NCBI RefSeq assembly: GCF_019599405.1
Contig: NZ_RKLQ01000001.1
Location: 806,001-870,000, forward strand
DNA length: 64,000 bases
From: Haloarcula salinisoli
GTDB lineage: Archaea; Halobacteriota; Halobacteria; Halobacteriales; Haloarculaceae
Direction: 5' to 3'
Shown here one piece after another: positions 34,393-43,384 of the stretch (the stretch's first letter is position 1; each line of letters starts with the position of its first letter). The notes below the pieces were generated by a model. The model searched no databases. It had not been told where the DNA came from and was given only the letters and a program-made list of their open reading frames with translations. Both the position numbers and the translations under genes were made by a program.

Positions 34393-36522
34393 CTACCGAT
34401 TGTCTGAGTCCGGAAGGCGGGCCAGCCGTGCTTTGATCGGCGGATGGGGGGCCAGACCGGTTCGCCAGGTGAACGTCGACGAGCGCTTCCGTTCGATGTG
34501 TGACCCGACGGTGCCGAAAGCTTCTCGGACGGTGTCACTGCCGAAGCGCTCACAGAGTCGACTGTCGATTCGATAGAATCCAGCGGCATAGCGGCGGTTG
34601 TAGAACAGTATCACCGGCAAGAGGAGTAGCCCGGCGACCCCCACGACGGGTGCGACCCCGCTGTTGGCCAGTGCCAGCTCGACGGCGTATCCGAGTACCA
34701 GGGCGCACAGCACCCACAAACAGAGTAGAAACCGTCCGTTCGGAGTGAGCTCTCGCCCTCGCTCGTACCCCTCGGCGATTGCGACCGCGAGATGACTATC
34801 GTCGCCGGTCTCGAACAGGGAGGTCGCGACGTGGAGCGTCCGGTGTGTGTCGTCACCGGTGACGAAGACGTCCCAGGGCCACAGCTTCCTGTATACACGC
34901 ACCTCGTCGATAGTATCGTACTCGGCGTCGAGGAGTGGCTGCAAGCGGTCGATTTCCTCCGAGGTCGCTTCTCTGCCGTAGCGGGAATACAGGTGGAGTA
35001 GATACTGATCCCGGTAGGATAGGCCGGTGGCGATGAGGAGCAGCGCCGTCAGACAGAGCCAGAACAGTGAGAAGGACCCGTTGACGACGAGGTCGATGAC
35101 GAGGAGGCTGCAGACGACAACTACGGGGAACTCCCAGCGGGTGTTGATCCCAGTCCGACCGGACGCTGGGAGACTGTCGACGGGCGATCCGCGCCGGCTG
35201 TACACTACAAGCAGCGGGACCAGGGCGGCGAAGACGCCGAAGAGGGCGGAAGACGGTCCGACGAGCCACGTCGAGGCGGGTCCGGATACGTTGTCGGCTG
35301 CCAGCGCGACCGGACGGAGCAGGAGATTACCGACCCAGATGCAGACTGTAATGAAGATTGCCAGGGACCAGTAGGTGACGTCTGCGAGACGGCTCTCCTC
35401 GATACTGTCGCCACCAAGTCGGTCCAATCGACGTGCAAGCGGCAACTCCGTCGTGCCCGAGGCATCTGAGTCATCGTGGTCAATTCCACCATCCATGATG
35501 AGCCAGCCGCCGAGGGCACGGTACGTCCGACGCACGGCTGTGATTCCGAGGTGGCGACTGGCGAAATCGTCCGCGGCAGCGAACGACCACTGTGATAGTT
35601 TCCCCACCAGTCCGATGCACACCAAAAGCCCGGTCACGAGCAACACAAGCGGAAGCAGTGGGGCCTGAAACGCTGTGATACCGATGTCCAATGCCTGGAG
35701 TGCCAACGTGTTCACTGTCGCCAGACTGAACAGGATGAGCAATGCCACCATTGTCTGGTTAGCTACAGTGTATAGGTTCGCGAACGGGCTCCGATGTGTC
35801 GCCTGGGCGAACGCGACGGCCAGTTCGTCGTCAGTGGCGACGTCGAGTAACTCCTCGTGGACGTACGTCAGCCGCTGCCCGAACGAGTTCGTGACGAACA
35901 CAGCAGGCGCTTTCGGATTGGCGTTATCGTCAAGGGAGAAGACGACACTTGTTCCCGGAGACGAGTCGAACGCCTCGAAACAGTTCCGGATGCGGTGCGC
36001 CTCCTCGTCGGTCGGTGACCGATATCTGTCGGCCGGTCGCCGACCACCGTGGAGAATCTTGAACGCGGCGACACTCACCGGAATGAGCGTACTAATCGCC
36101 AGAAGCGGAATGATACCGGCGATAAAAAGCCCAACAGCCGCGGCGAGTGGTGCGTAGATACCGATGCCAATGGCAGCTATTGTCCGCGTCCCGTATCGAA
36201 TAGCGTCGGCCTCGATATCACCAGTGTCGGTGCCGTTTCCGACACGATAGGCGGCGAGCCCGAGGGCTGCAGTAACGGTGGTACCGACAGCGTACACGGC
36301 TGCCGACAGCAGTGGTGACGACGGGCCGACCAAGAGCGTCGGTATCGCGAAGAAGCTGAAACCGATTCCCGGTACGAGGAAGACGAGGAACTGGAGCCCC
36401 ACTGTCAAGCGCATCCGGGTCGTGTGGCTCACTTTTGTTACAACTCGTCTGCGCCCGTAGCCGGCAGCGAGGGCTCCGACGGCGTATAGGAATAAGAAGC
36501 CGACGAGAGTCGGTGTATCCAT
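34393..36522 (-). CDS. Two-module degenerate M48-like membrane protein, copy 1
   Basis: The 709-residue product contains two M48-like modules, each wrapped in membrane helices. Module 1: YRSPTDEEAHRIRNCFEAFD, then VFVTNSFGQRLTYVHEELLD, with AQATHR at the zinc-motif position. Module 2: SEEIDRLQPLLDAEYDTIDE, then TLHVATSLFETGDDSHLAVA, with IAEGYER at that position. Neither has HEXXH. The end, LAPHPPIKARLARL, matches the M48 family's C-terminal 'HPPxxxRIxxL'. The ATG at 36522 lies 38 bases after a GAATTTTATC box. The gene is about 2.4 kb from a near copy with the same 3' flank. Confidence 0.72.
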   Translation of the reverse strand: MDTPTLVGFLFLYAVGALAAGYGRRRVVTKVSHTTRMRLTVGLQFLVFLVPGIGFSFFAIPTLLVGPSSPLLSAAVYAVGTTVTAALGLAAYRVGNGTDTGDIEADAIRYGTRTIAAIGIGIYAPLAAAVGLFIAGIIPLLAISTLIPVSVAAFKILHGGRRPADRYRSPTDEEAHRIRNCFEAFDSSPGTSVVFSLDDNANPKAPAVFVTNSFGQRLTYVHEELLDVATDDELAVAFAQATHRSPFANLYTVANQTMVALLILFSLATVNTLALQALDIGITAFQAPLLPLVLLVTGLLVCIGLVGKLSQWSFAAADDFASRHLGITAVRRTYRALGGWLIMDGGIDHDDSDASGTTELPLARRLDRLGGDSIEESRLADVTYWSLAIFITVCIWVGNLLLRPVALAADNVSGPASTWLVGPSSALFGVFAALVPLLVVYSRRGSPVDSLPASGRTGINTRWEFPVVVVCSLLVIDLVVNGSFSLFWLCLTALLLIATGLSYRDQYLLHLYSRYGREATSEEIDRLQPLLDAEYDTIDEVRVYRKLWPWDVFVTGDDTHRTLHVATSLFETGDDSHLAVAIAEGYERGRELTPNGRFLLCLWVLCALVLGYAVELALANSGVAPVVGVAGLLLLPVILFYNRRYAAGFYRIDSRLCERFGSDTVREAFGTVGSHIERKRSSTFTWRTGLAPHPPIKARLARLPDSDNR

Positions 36523-36534
36523 TGTCTCGTAGTA

Positions 36535-36699
36535 CTGTTCAGATCCTTTCGCCAGATAAAATTCGCGATAGAAGCGGACGAATTATGCGCTTCTTGGGAC
36601 GAACAAAACCGGAACGACGGGTTCAGCGCTGCCTTTGAATTACCGTTCGAGGAGCGTCTCGAACATATCGGGCTCGCAGACGTAGGTACCTCAATGTAA
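36535..36699 (+). pseudogene. C-terminal remnant of an M48-like paralogue
   Basis: One plus-strand frame reads RSFRQIKFAIEADELCASWD, continues without a stop through FSAAFELPFEERLEHIGLAD, and ends at a TAA at 36697-36699. The first part aligns with SWNRTRIYLADEYTIEH of the intact gene at 33071 and the last with its MKHRLEHIGL end. The catalytic half is missing. The EAD of this fragment is closer to the active-family EXXXAD motif than in any intact neighbour. Its position relative to the leftward gene copies mirrors that of the 33071 gene, so it is probably the decayed second copy. Confidence 0.5.
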
Positions 36700-36727
36700 T
36701 CAGCCCGTTGAGAAGCGAATTCCGACA

Positions 36728-36798
36728 CCGACGAACGTGGCGCATCGCTCGATCCGCTCCCCCGGAAGCTGGGTAGCGATATCCGCAGCTACTGACGA
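36728..36798. repeat. Duplicated 3' flank, copy 2
   Basis: This is the partner of 34323-34392; the two differ by a few bases and one added C. The similarity continues into the 3' ends of both two-module genes. Confidence 0.8.
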
Positions 36799-38934
36799 CT
36801 ACCGATTGTCTGGGTCCGAAAGGCGGGTCAGCCGTGCTTTCATCGGTGGATGGGGGGCCAGACCGGTTCGCCAGGTGAACGTCGACGAGCGTTGCCGCTG
36901 GACAGACGGCTCGAGACTGACGTATGCCTCATGGACGGTCTCACTGCCGAAGCGCTCACAGAGCCGTCCATCGAGTCGGTGGAAGCGAGCGGCGTAGCGC
37001 CGGTTGTAGAACAGGATAACTGGCAACAGAAGGGCCCCGGCGACCCCGACGGCGGGCCAGACCGAACTTCCGGCCACGAACAGGAAGACACTATACCCCA
37101 TGACCAGCGGACACAGTGCCCACAGGGAGAGAAGGAACCGGCCGTGTGGGCTGAGTTCCCGCCCCCGCTCGTAGGCCTCGGCGAGTGCGACGGCGAGGAG
37201 GGTATCGTCGGTGGTTTCGAGCAACGAACGTTCGACGTAGAGCCTCCGGTGGGTGTCGTCACCGGTGACGAAGATTTCCCACGGCCAGAGATCCTCGCAC
37301 ACCAGGATCTGGTCGATTGAATCGGCCTCGGTGCCGAGACAGGACCGCAAACGGTCGGCCTCCGCCGCTGATGGGTGCTCGGGAGAGCGTGAAGCTATGT
37401 ACGAATAGTACTGATGGCGGTAGGACAGGCCGGTGGCGAAGAGCAGCAGAACGGCCAGGGCGAGCCAGAAGAAAGACAGGTGCCCATTGAGGACGAGGTC
37501 GGTGACGAGCAGACTGCAGACCACCACGACGGGGAGTTCCAATCGGGTATTGATCCGTGACCGGGCGGCCGAGGGGAGACTATCGACGAGCGACCCCCGG
37601 CGGCGGTACGCGACGAGCAACGGCACCGCGGCGAGTACGAGGCCGACGAGAGCGGAAGCCAGCCCGACGAGCCACGTCGGTAGTGTGGCGGACATACTGT
37701 TGGCGGCCAGCGAGACCGGACGGACGAAGAGGTTGCCCAGCCAGATGCCGACTGCCAGCGAACCTGCGAAGAACCACTCCGTGACAGCCACGAGCTGGGT
37801 GTCGTCGATCAGGCTCCCACCCAGACGCTCGATTCGCCGGACCAGTGGCGGTTCACTCATCGCCGACGCGTTCGGATCGTCGTGGTCTATCTCGGGGTCA
37901 GTGACAAGCCAGTCGCCGAGGGCACGGTATGTCCGACGGACTGTGGTGGTCCCGAAGTGTCGGCAGGCGAAATCGTCCGCGGCTGGGAACGACCACTTCT
38001 CCAGTCTCGCCAGTAGTAGCAGGAACACGAACAGCCCGGTCACAAGGAATACGAGCGGGACCAGCGGGCCCTGAAGCTCTGAAACGCCGACGTCGAACGC
38101 CCACAGAGCCAGCGTGTTCAGTGCTGCTAGGAAATATACGCCGACCAGGACCGCCAGATGCTCTCTGAGGACAGTGAACGCGTTCGCGAACGGACTCCGG
38201 TGTGTCGCCTGGGCGAAGGCGACGGCCAGTTCGTCGTCTGTGGCGACCTCGAGCAACTCCTCGTGGACGAAGGTCACTCGCTGTCCGAACGAGTTCGTGA
38301 CGAAGACAGCAGGCGCTTTCGGAGCGTCGGTATCTTCGAGGGAGAAGACAGCAACCGTCCCGGGCGACGAGTCGAACGCGTCGAAGCAGTCCCGTATGCG
38401 GCGTGCCTCCTCATCGGTCGGGGACCGATAACTGTCGGCTGAACGGGTGCCACCGTCGAAAACACGGAGAAGGCCCATTCCGAGCATGATGGCTGTGACG
38501 ACAATCAGAACTGAGACGAAGTCGAACCAGGCTAGAGCGACAACCGCGACCAGCGAGGCGTATATAGTGAAAACGAGGCCAACTCGTAGTCGCCGGCGCG
38601 ATCGGTACAAATCCGCGAAATAGTCACGACTATCCCTGCCGAGGCGGCATCCAAGATTATACGCGGCAGCCCCGAAGACTGCAGTGACGGTGACACCTAC
38701 GGTGTACACAGCTACCAGCAGTAGTGGTGACACGTCGCCGACCAGTAGTCGGGGTACACCGAGACCACTAAAAGCGAGCGGTGGCATCAAAAGTAAGCAT
38801 CCCACGGCCATACCTCCTAATTTCTCCCCAGCCCCGGAGCGTCCTTCCGTCACAAGCTGCTCAGAGCCGTATCCACCTGCGAGGATGACGCAGACGTACA
38901 GCAGCAAGAATCCGGCGAGAGTGGGTATCCCCAT
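36799..38934 (-). CDS. Two-module degenerate M48-like membrane protein, copy 2
   Basis: The 711-residue product is a close paralogue of the protein at 34393 along its whole length. Module 1 has RSPTDEEARRIRDCFDAFDS, VFVTNSFGQRVTFVHEELLE and AQATHR at the zinc-motif position. Module 2 has AEADRLRSCLGTEADSIDQI, YVERSLLETTDDTLLAVALA and EAYER. About ten membrane helices are spread over both halves. The end LAPHPPMKARLTRL is conserved. The promoter word GAATTTATG lies 37 bases before the ATG at 38934. The 3' flank is duplicated with copy 1. Confidence 0.72.
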   Translation of the reverse strand: MGIPTLAGFLLLYVCVILAGGYGSEQLVTEGRSGAGEKLGGMAVGCLLLMPPLAFSGLGVPRLLVGDVSPLLLVAVYTVGVTVTAVFGAAAYNLGCRLGRDSRDYFADLYRSRRRLRVGLVFTIYASLVAVVALAWFDFVSVLIVVTAIMLGMGLLRVFDGGTRSADSYRSPTDEEARRIRDCFDAFDSSPGTVAVFSLEDTDAPKAPAVFVTNSFGQRVTFVHEELLEVATDDELAVAFAQATHRSPFANAFTVLREHLAVLVGVYFLAALNTLALWAFDVGVSELQGPLVPLVFLVTGLFVFLLLLARLEKWSFPAADDFACRHFGTTTVRRTYRALGDWLVTDPEIDHDDPNASAMSEPPLVRRIERLGGSLIDDTQLVAVTEWFFAGSLAVGIWLGNLFVRPVSLAANSMSATLPTWLVGLASALVGLVLAAVPLLVAYRRRGSLVDSLPSAARSRINTRLELPVVVVCSLLVTDLVLNGHLSFFWLALAVLLLFATGLSYRHQYYSYIASRSPEHPSAAEADRLRSCLGTEADSIDQILVCEDLWPWEIFVTGDDTHRRLYVERSLLETTDDTLLAVALAEAYERGRELSPHGRFLLSLWALCPLVMGYSVFLFVAGSSVWPAVGVAGALLLPVILFYNRRYAARFHRLDGRLCERFGSETVHEAYVSLEPSVQRQRSSTFTWRTGLAPHPPMKARLTRLSDPDNR

Positions 38935-39125
38935 GAGTTCGTACAGTCAGTTCGGAAACCGAGGCACATAAATTCATGGACATTTTGCAAGAATAATATT
39001 CCGTCCTGCCACCGTACGTCCGTGGGTCCGAGGCGGGACTCGACCACGGCTGGGACACCGCCGTACCGAAGCCCGTCGCAGATTCCGTCGTGCAGACGTG
39101 CCCGGCGATATCCGGTCGGCAGCAG

Positions 39126-41255
39126 CTACTCCGGTTGTCGTCCGTCGGATTCGGGAAGCCGGGCGATCCGTGCCGCCATGGACGGATACGGGGCCAGACC
39201 GAGCCGCCAGGCGTGTCGGAACGACCGGTCGTTTTCGATCCACGACCCGACAGTGTCGTATGCGCCACGAACCGTCTCGGTACCGTATTGGTCACAGAGT
39301 CGCGTATCGATGCGGGAGAACCGGCCGGCAATATGCCGAAGGCAAACCATCACCACCGGTATAGCGAGGAGACTGACGACCACTACACCGATGGCCAGCG
39401 GGCCGTAGCTGCCGCGGGTGAGCGTCTCGACCAGCACTAGCAGCCACACCACGAACAAAAAATACATAACTCTGCCGCTGGCGCCGAGTTGTCGACTCCG
39501 CTCGTCTGCCTCCGCGAGTGTGACTGCGAGGTTCGAATCGTCACTGATGTCCAGCACGCCCTCCTCGATATGGAGCGTCCGATGCGTGTCGGTACCGTTC
39601 ACGAAGACACTGTACTGCTTCAGCGTGTCGTGGACGTGAATCCGGTCGACCGATTCGGCCGCCCCACCGAGACAAGAGCGTAGACGGTCTGCTTCCGCCG
39701 CGGACGGTGGCCGTGAGGTCCGGGATTTCACGACCGGGTCGTACCGACTTCGGTAGTTCAGGCCGGTGAGGAGCAGACTCAGGACGGCCACGGCGAACCA
39801 AAAGAAGGAGAGATAGCCAGTGACGACGAGTTCGGTGACGACTATACTGCAGACCACCACCAGGGGGAACTCCCAGCGAGTGTTTAGCTCCGCCCGCATG
39901 GCTGGTGGAAGGGTATCGATGAGCGACCCGTGGCGGCGATACACGACCAGCATCGGAATCGCAGCCAATGCGACGCCGACGACGGCGGATGCCACGCCGA
40001 CGAGCCACGCCGGTAGTGTAGTGGACAGCGGGGCCGCGACCGGACGGACCAGGAGATTCGTCACCCAGAGGGCGGCTGCCAGCATGACCGCGAAGAGCCA
40101 CCCGGTGGTAGCTGCGAGATTGGTTTCCCCAGTTCGGTCCCCGCCAAGGCGGTCGATTCGACGGACCAGCGGCGGTTCCATTCCGCCCGACCCGGTACGG
40201 TCATTGTGGTCGATTTCGGGGTCCACAACGAGCCAGTCGCCGAGAGCACGGTACGTCCGACGGACGGCGGTGGTCCCGAACTGCCGACAGGCGAAATCGT
40301 CTGCGGCGGTGAACGACCACCGGGACAGTGACGACGTTACCCGATGACAGACGACCAGACCAACCAGAACCAACAGGAGCGGGAGGACTGGCCCCCGTAG
40401 CGCCGTGATTCCGATATCGAACGCCCACAGAGACAGCGTGTTCAGTGTCGCCGGGATGTACAGGAGACCCAGCAGTTCCAGCGTCGACGAGGCGGCAGCC
40501 AACACGTGCGTGGACGGACCCCGATAGGTCGCCTGGGCGAACGCGACGGCCAGTTCGTCGTCCGTGGCAAGGTCGAGTAGGTCCTCGTGGACGTAGGTCA
40601 GTCGCTGCCCGAGCGAGTTCGTGACGAAGACTGCAGACGGTTGCGGACTTTCGCTGTCTTCGAACGTACAGACGACGACGGTGCCCGGAGTAGCGTCAAA
40701 CGTATCGAAACAGTCCCGGATGCGGCGTGCCTCCTCGTCGGTGGGGGACCGATACGCATCGGCTGGCCGGCTGCCACCGTGCAGAACCCGGAGGAGACCG
40801 AGCCCCACGATGACCAGCGTGAGGACGACCAGGAGGGAGACGAATCCGCCCCTGAACAGCCCGTAAGCCGCGACGAACGAGGCGTACATCCCGATGCCGA
40901 TAGCAACCAGTGCCCGTATGCGAGTCCTGTAGCGGCCGACGTAGCGCTCGGTATCGTCGTGGCCGAGACGGATTCCGGCTCCGGCGGTGCCGAGCCCGAC
41001 GAGTGCAGTGACGATAACAGCCACTGTGTACACGGCCACCAGTTGCAGGGGCGATGTCGCACCAACTATACGGATGGGTACGTCCAAGATGGAGAGACCG
41101 ATAGCCGGTACCAGAAAGAGGAGACCGCTGATGACGAGTATAGTCTGGTCACGGAGCCGACCGTCGACAACAGTCGAATTTTGTCCAAGCCTGTACCCGA
41201 TAGCGAGGGATCCGCCGAGGTACAAAAGCAAGAAAGCGCCGAGGGTATGAATCAT
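39126..41255 (-). CDS. Two-module degenerate M48-like membrane protein, copy 3
   Basis: The 709-residue product is more distant from the other two copies but colinear. Module 1 has YRSPTDEEARRIRDCFDTFD, VFVTNSLGQRLTYVHEDLLD and AQATYR at the zinc-motif position. Module 2 has SAAEADRLRSCLGGAAESVD, LHIEEGVLDISDDSNLAVTL and AEADER. The end LAPYPSMAARIARL has lost the first conserved His. I choose the ATG at 41255 over a GTG five codons earlier, because it restores the shared N-terminal pattern (IHTLGAFLLLYLGG against DTPTLVGFLFLYAVG) and the GAATTTTACA box is then 37 bases upstream, as in the other copies. Confidence 0.72.
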   Translation of the reverse strand: MIHTLGAFLLLYLGGSLAIGYRLGQNSTVVDGRLRDQTILVISGLLFLVPAIGLSILDVPIRIVGATSPLQLVAVYTVAVIVTALVGLGTAGAGIRLGHDDTERYVGRYRTRIRALVAIGIGMYASFVAAYGLFRGGFVSLLVVLTLVIVGLGLLRVLHGGSRPADAYRSPTDEEARRIRDCFDTFDATPGTVVVCTFEDSESPQPSAVFVTNSLGQRLTYVHEDLLDLATDDELAVAFAQATYRGPSTHVLAAASSTLELLGLLYIPATLNTLSLWAFDIGITALRGPVLPLLLVLVGLVVCHRVTSSLSRWSFTAADDFACRQFGTTAVRRTYRALGDWLVVDPEIDHNDRTGSGGMEPPLVRRIDRLGGDRTGETNLAATTGWLFAVMLAAALWVTNLLVRPVAAPLSTTLPAWLVGVASAVVGVALAAIPMLVVYRRHGSLIDTLPPAMRAELNTRWEFPLVVVCSIVVTELVVTGYLSFFWFAVAVLSLLLTGLNYRSRYDPVVKSRTSRPPSAAEADRLRSCLGGAAESVDRIHVHDTLKQYSVFVNGTDTHRTLHIEEGVLDISDDSNLAVTLAEADERSRQLGASGRVMYFLFVVWLLVLVETLTRGSYGPLAIGVVVVSLLAIPVVMVCLRHIAGRFSRIDTRLCDQYGTETVRGAYDTVGSWIENDRSFRHAWRLGLAPYPSMAARIARLPESDGRQPE

Positions 41256-41563
41256 CAGCAGTACCTCCACGTGGGGAACTCCTGTATGTAAAATTCACGT
41301 TGATATGAAATGAAAAGTGCTGGATTCCGGACGATCGGATGGCTGCGACGCGTCACCGCCGGGTTGTTCGAAGACACCCGGGTAGAGAACGACGCTGGAA
41401 CGTCAAACGAGAAACCTAGGCCCTCGCGTTGGTTCGCCCAGTTTGCGGAGCTCGCATCATGCCCCGGGGGCGGAGGGGTTCTTTCCGAGGCCCATTACAA
41501 CATTCATCATTATTCGCAAGATCATCGGGCCCCTGGATATGACGGCACTTACGAAGCCCTATA

Positions 41564-41785
41564 TCAGGCCCCGATTGTCCCGGCACTGATGCTGAACGGC
41601 CATCCGAAGATAGCAATGGCGATGACGATAATGACGATGATAGCTATGAGTACCCATTCGATGAGGCGCAGTTCACCGATAATCGGTAGTTCTATCGGGA
41701 CCTTCTTGGGTAGATTCTCCTCGGCCGCCAGGTAGTTTTGAGAGAAGCTGGCCTTGACAGCGGCGACGAGGTCGCTGGTGGCGAC
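41564..41785 (-). pseudogene. Start-less remnant of a small membrane protein
   Basis: A 73-codon frame reads SFSQNYLAAEENLPKKVPIE, then a hydrophobic helix (WVLIAIIVIIVIAIAIFGWP) and a short tail, ending at the TGA at 41564-41566. It contains no ATG, GTG or TTG, and a TAG precedes it, so as it stands it has no start. It lies in a 746-base gap (41256-42001) that otherwise holds no frame with haloarchaeal codon character. I do not recognise the family. Confidence 0.35.
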
Positions 41786-42001
41786 CTATCTGCTGCCTGT
41801 ATCCGTCTGTCTCTGTACCACGACAGTGGGTCCGGCGGGTGTTGATTGGGGTTCGACCGTCGAGACGAGGGAACCCGCTCGAGTAGCGAAAGATTTTAGC
41901 CGTGGATACGTCGAGCTGTTCGCCTCTGAACTCTTAGCAGGAGGGTAATTTTGATAACATGGGTGTGTTTATTACGTCCCCGTTGTTAGAATATAATAAC
42001 G

Positions 42002-43207
42002 ATGAGTGTTGTCCCAGGACTGGTCGGGACAGGGATACTGATAGTAGGATTGTTCGCCCTCGGCAGGATTCTGGCATGGTGGTTCACCCAATCCGACGGT
42101 CTCACAGCGAGACAGCGGTCGGTTCATGACAATCTGACGTTTCTCGTTCCTGTGGCTGTTATGATTGCGGTGCCAGCACTGTTCTCTATCGGCGACGAAC
42201 TGCTCGGTACGGGGCCGAATCTGGCGACGGCACTGCTGAATAGCGCGATCGCGACGGCTGTTGTGGTCATTGGTCTGGCTAGCGCAATGCGCGGATTCAG
42301 GCCGTTTATCTCGACTCTCCCGATGGTCGAGGGGGAACTCTCGCGGCGGCGCTGGAGAGTGACGGTCTTTCAGATTGCTTTGATACTCTTCGTCGCCGTG
42401 GTCATCGAACTGGGCGCCCTGTACGCAGCGACGCCGGCCTCAATTGCCATCGGGGTTGTACTAATAGCATCCATAGGCTGGCTCTCCAGTGAAATTTTCG
42501 CGTATCCATCGATGTGTCCGTCTATCCGGTTCGGTATTCGTCGGCCGACGACAGCGGAGCGCGACAAGATCGAACAGGCGTATGACCGGCTGGATATCTC
42601 GTTCCCGGACGGTATCGAAATCACAGTCAACAACGACGCAGAACGCATGGCGGTGTTGGAAAACGGCGACCAGCGATTCCTGGCTTGCAGTGACTCGCTG
42701 CTGTCGTCTGTCACCGCCGACACACTGTCGGTTGCCATTGCTCACGCCGAGGGACGGGCTGCTCACGGGTTAAGTCCGCTACAGAAGGCAAGAGGCTGGA
42801 CCCAAATGTGGACTCTCGTTGTGGGTATCTGGGCCGTGTTCGCCGCTGGGATCGATACCGGACTGGGTGGTGCGTTCAAGATCTGGACAGCCGTGCTCGT
42901 TACACTGCTGATACTCGTCACCCTGCTGATTGCATCGTGGAGTCAGGAACGGGTTCACTTAGGCGACGAGTACACTGTCGAGCACGCCGCCCCGTCGGCC
43001 GTCGCAGCTATCTATGGGAACCCCGAGAAGCGGCCACGGTTTCTACACCTTCGGGATGACTTCGACAAAGACCTCTTGAACGCTACGTTCGGGAAGTTGT
43101 TTACAGAGCCGACGATGAACGAACGGCTCGAACATCTCGGTCTCGGAGACAATAGCAGAGACGGGCAGACAGACCTGGATGCAACAAACCCCGACAACTC
43201 CGCGTAG
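42002..43207 (+). CDS. Membrane protein with degenerate M48 peptidase module (single-module type B, second copy)
   Basis: The 401-residue product is a paralogue of the protein at 33071 with the same start (SVVPGLVGTGILIVGLFALG), the same first soluble block (FGIRRPTTAERDKIEQAYDR), and SDSLLSSVTADTLSVAIA followed by HAEGR where HEXXH is expected. The later VHLGDEYTVEH and MNERLEHLGL blocks are also shared. About seven membrane helices are likely. A TATA-like TGTTTATTA lies about 32 bases before the ATG. It closes the array and is followed by an AT-richer gene of different character. Confidence 0.72.
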   Translation: MSVVPGLVGTGILIVGLFALGRILAWWFTQSDGLTARQRSVHDNLTFLVPVAVMIAVPALFSIGDELLGTGPNLATALLNSAIATAVVVIGLASAMRGFRPFISTLPMVEGELSRRRWRVTVFQIALILFVAVVIELGALYAATPASIAIGVVLIASIGWLSSEIFAYPSMCPSIRFGIRRPTTAERDKIEQAYDRLDISFPDGIEITVNNDAERMAVLENGDQRFLACSDSLLSSVTADTLSVAIAHAEGRAAHGLSPLQKARGWTQMWTLVVGIWAVFAAGIDTGLGGAFKIWTAVLVTLLILVTLLIASWSQERVHLGDEYTVEHAAPSAVAAIYGNPEKRPRFLHLRDDFDKDLLNATFGKLFTEPTMNERLEHLGLGDNSRDGQTDLDATNPDNSA

Positions 43208-43384
43208 CGCACCCCAACACCCAGACAGATAAAGCGTCTGCTCGCTGGCGGAAAACTCAGATAGCAGCTATGCTGGCACCGGAAGTGGTGTTCTGCCGAC
43301 TTTCGCGTCTGTTGGAACGACCAGATAGATTACAATGAGCTTTCCAGACCATCTCATCGCTAGCTATTTGATTCGGAACGTGCG

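Noticed and set aside
41310-41735. Rightward 141-codon frame in the decayed gap
   Set aside because: It shows low-complexity Met/Ile and Gly runs and competes with a better leftward membrane-helix frame; no family resemblance.
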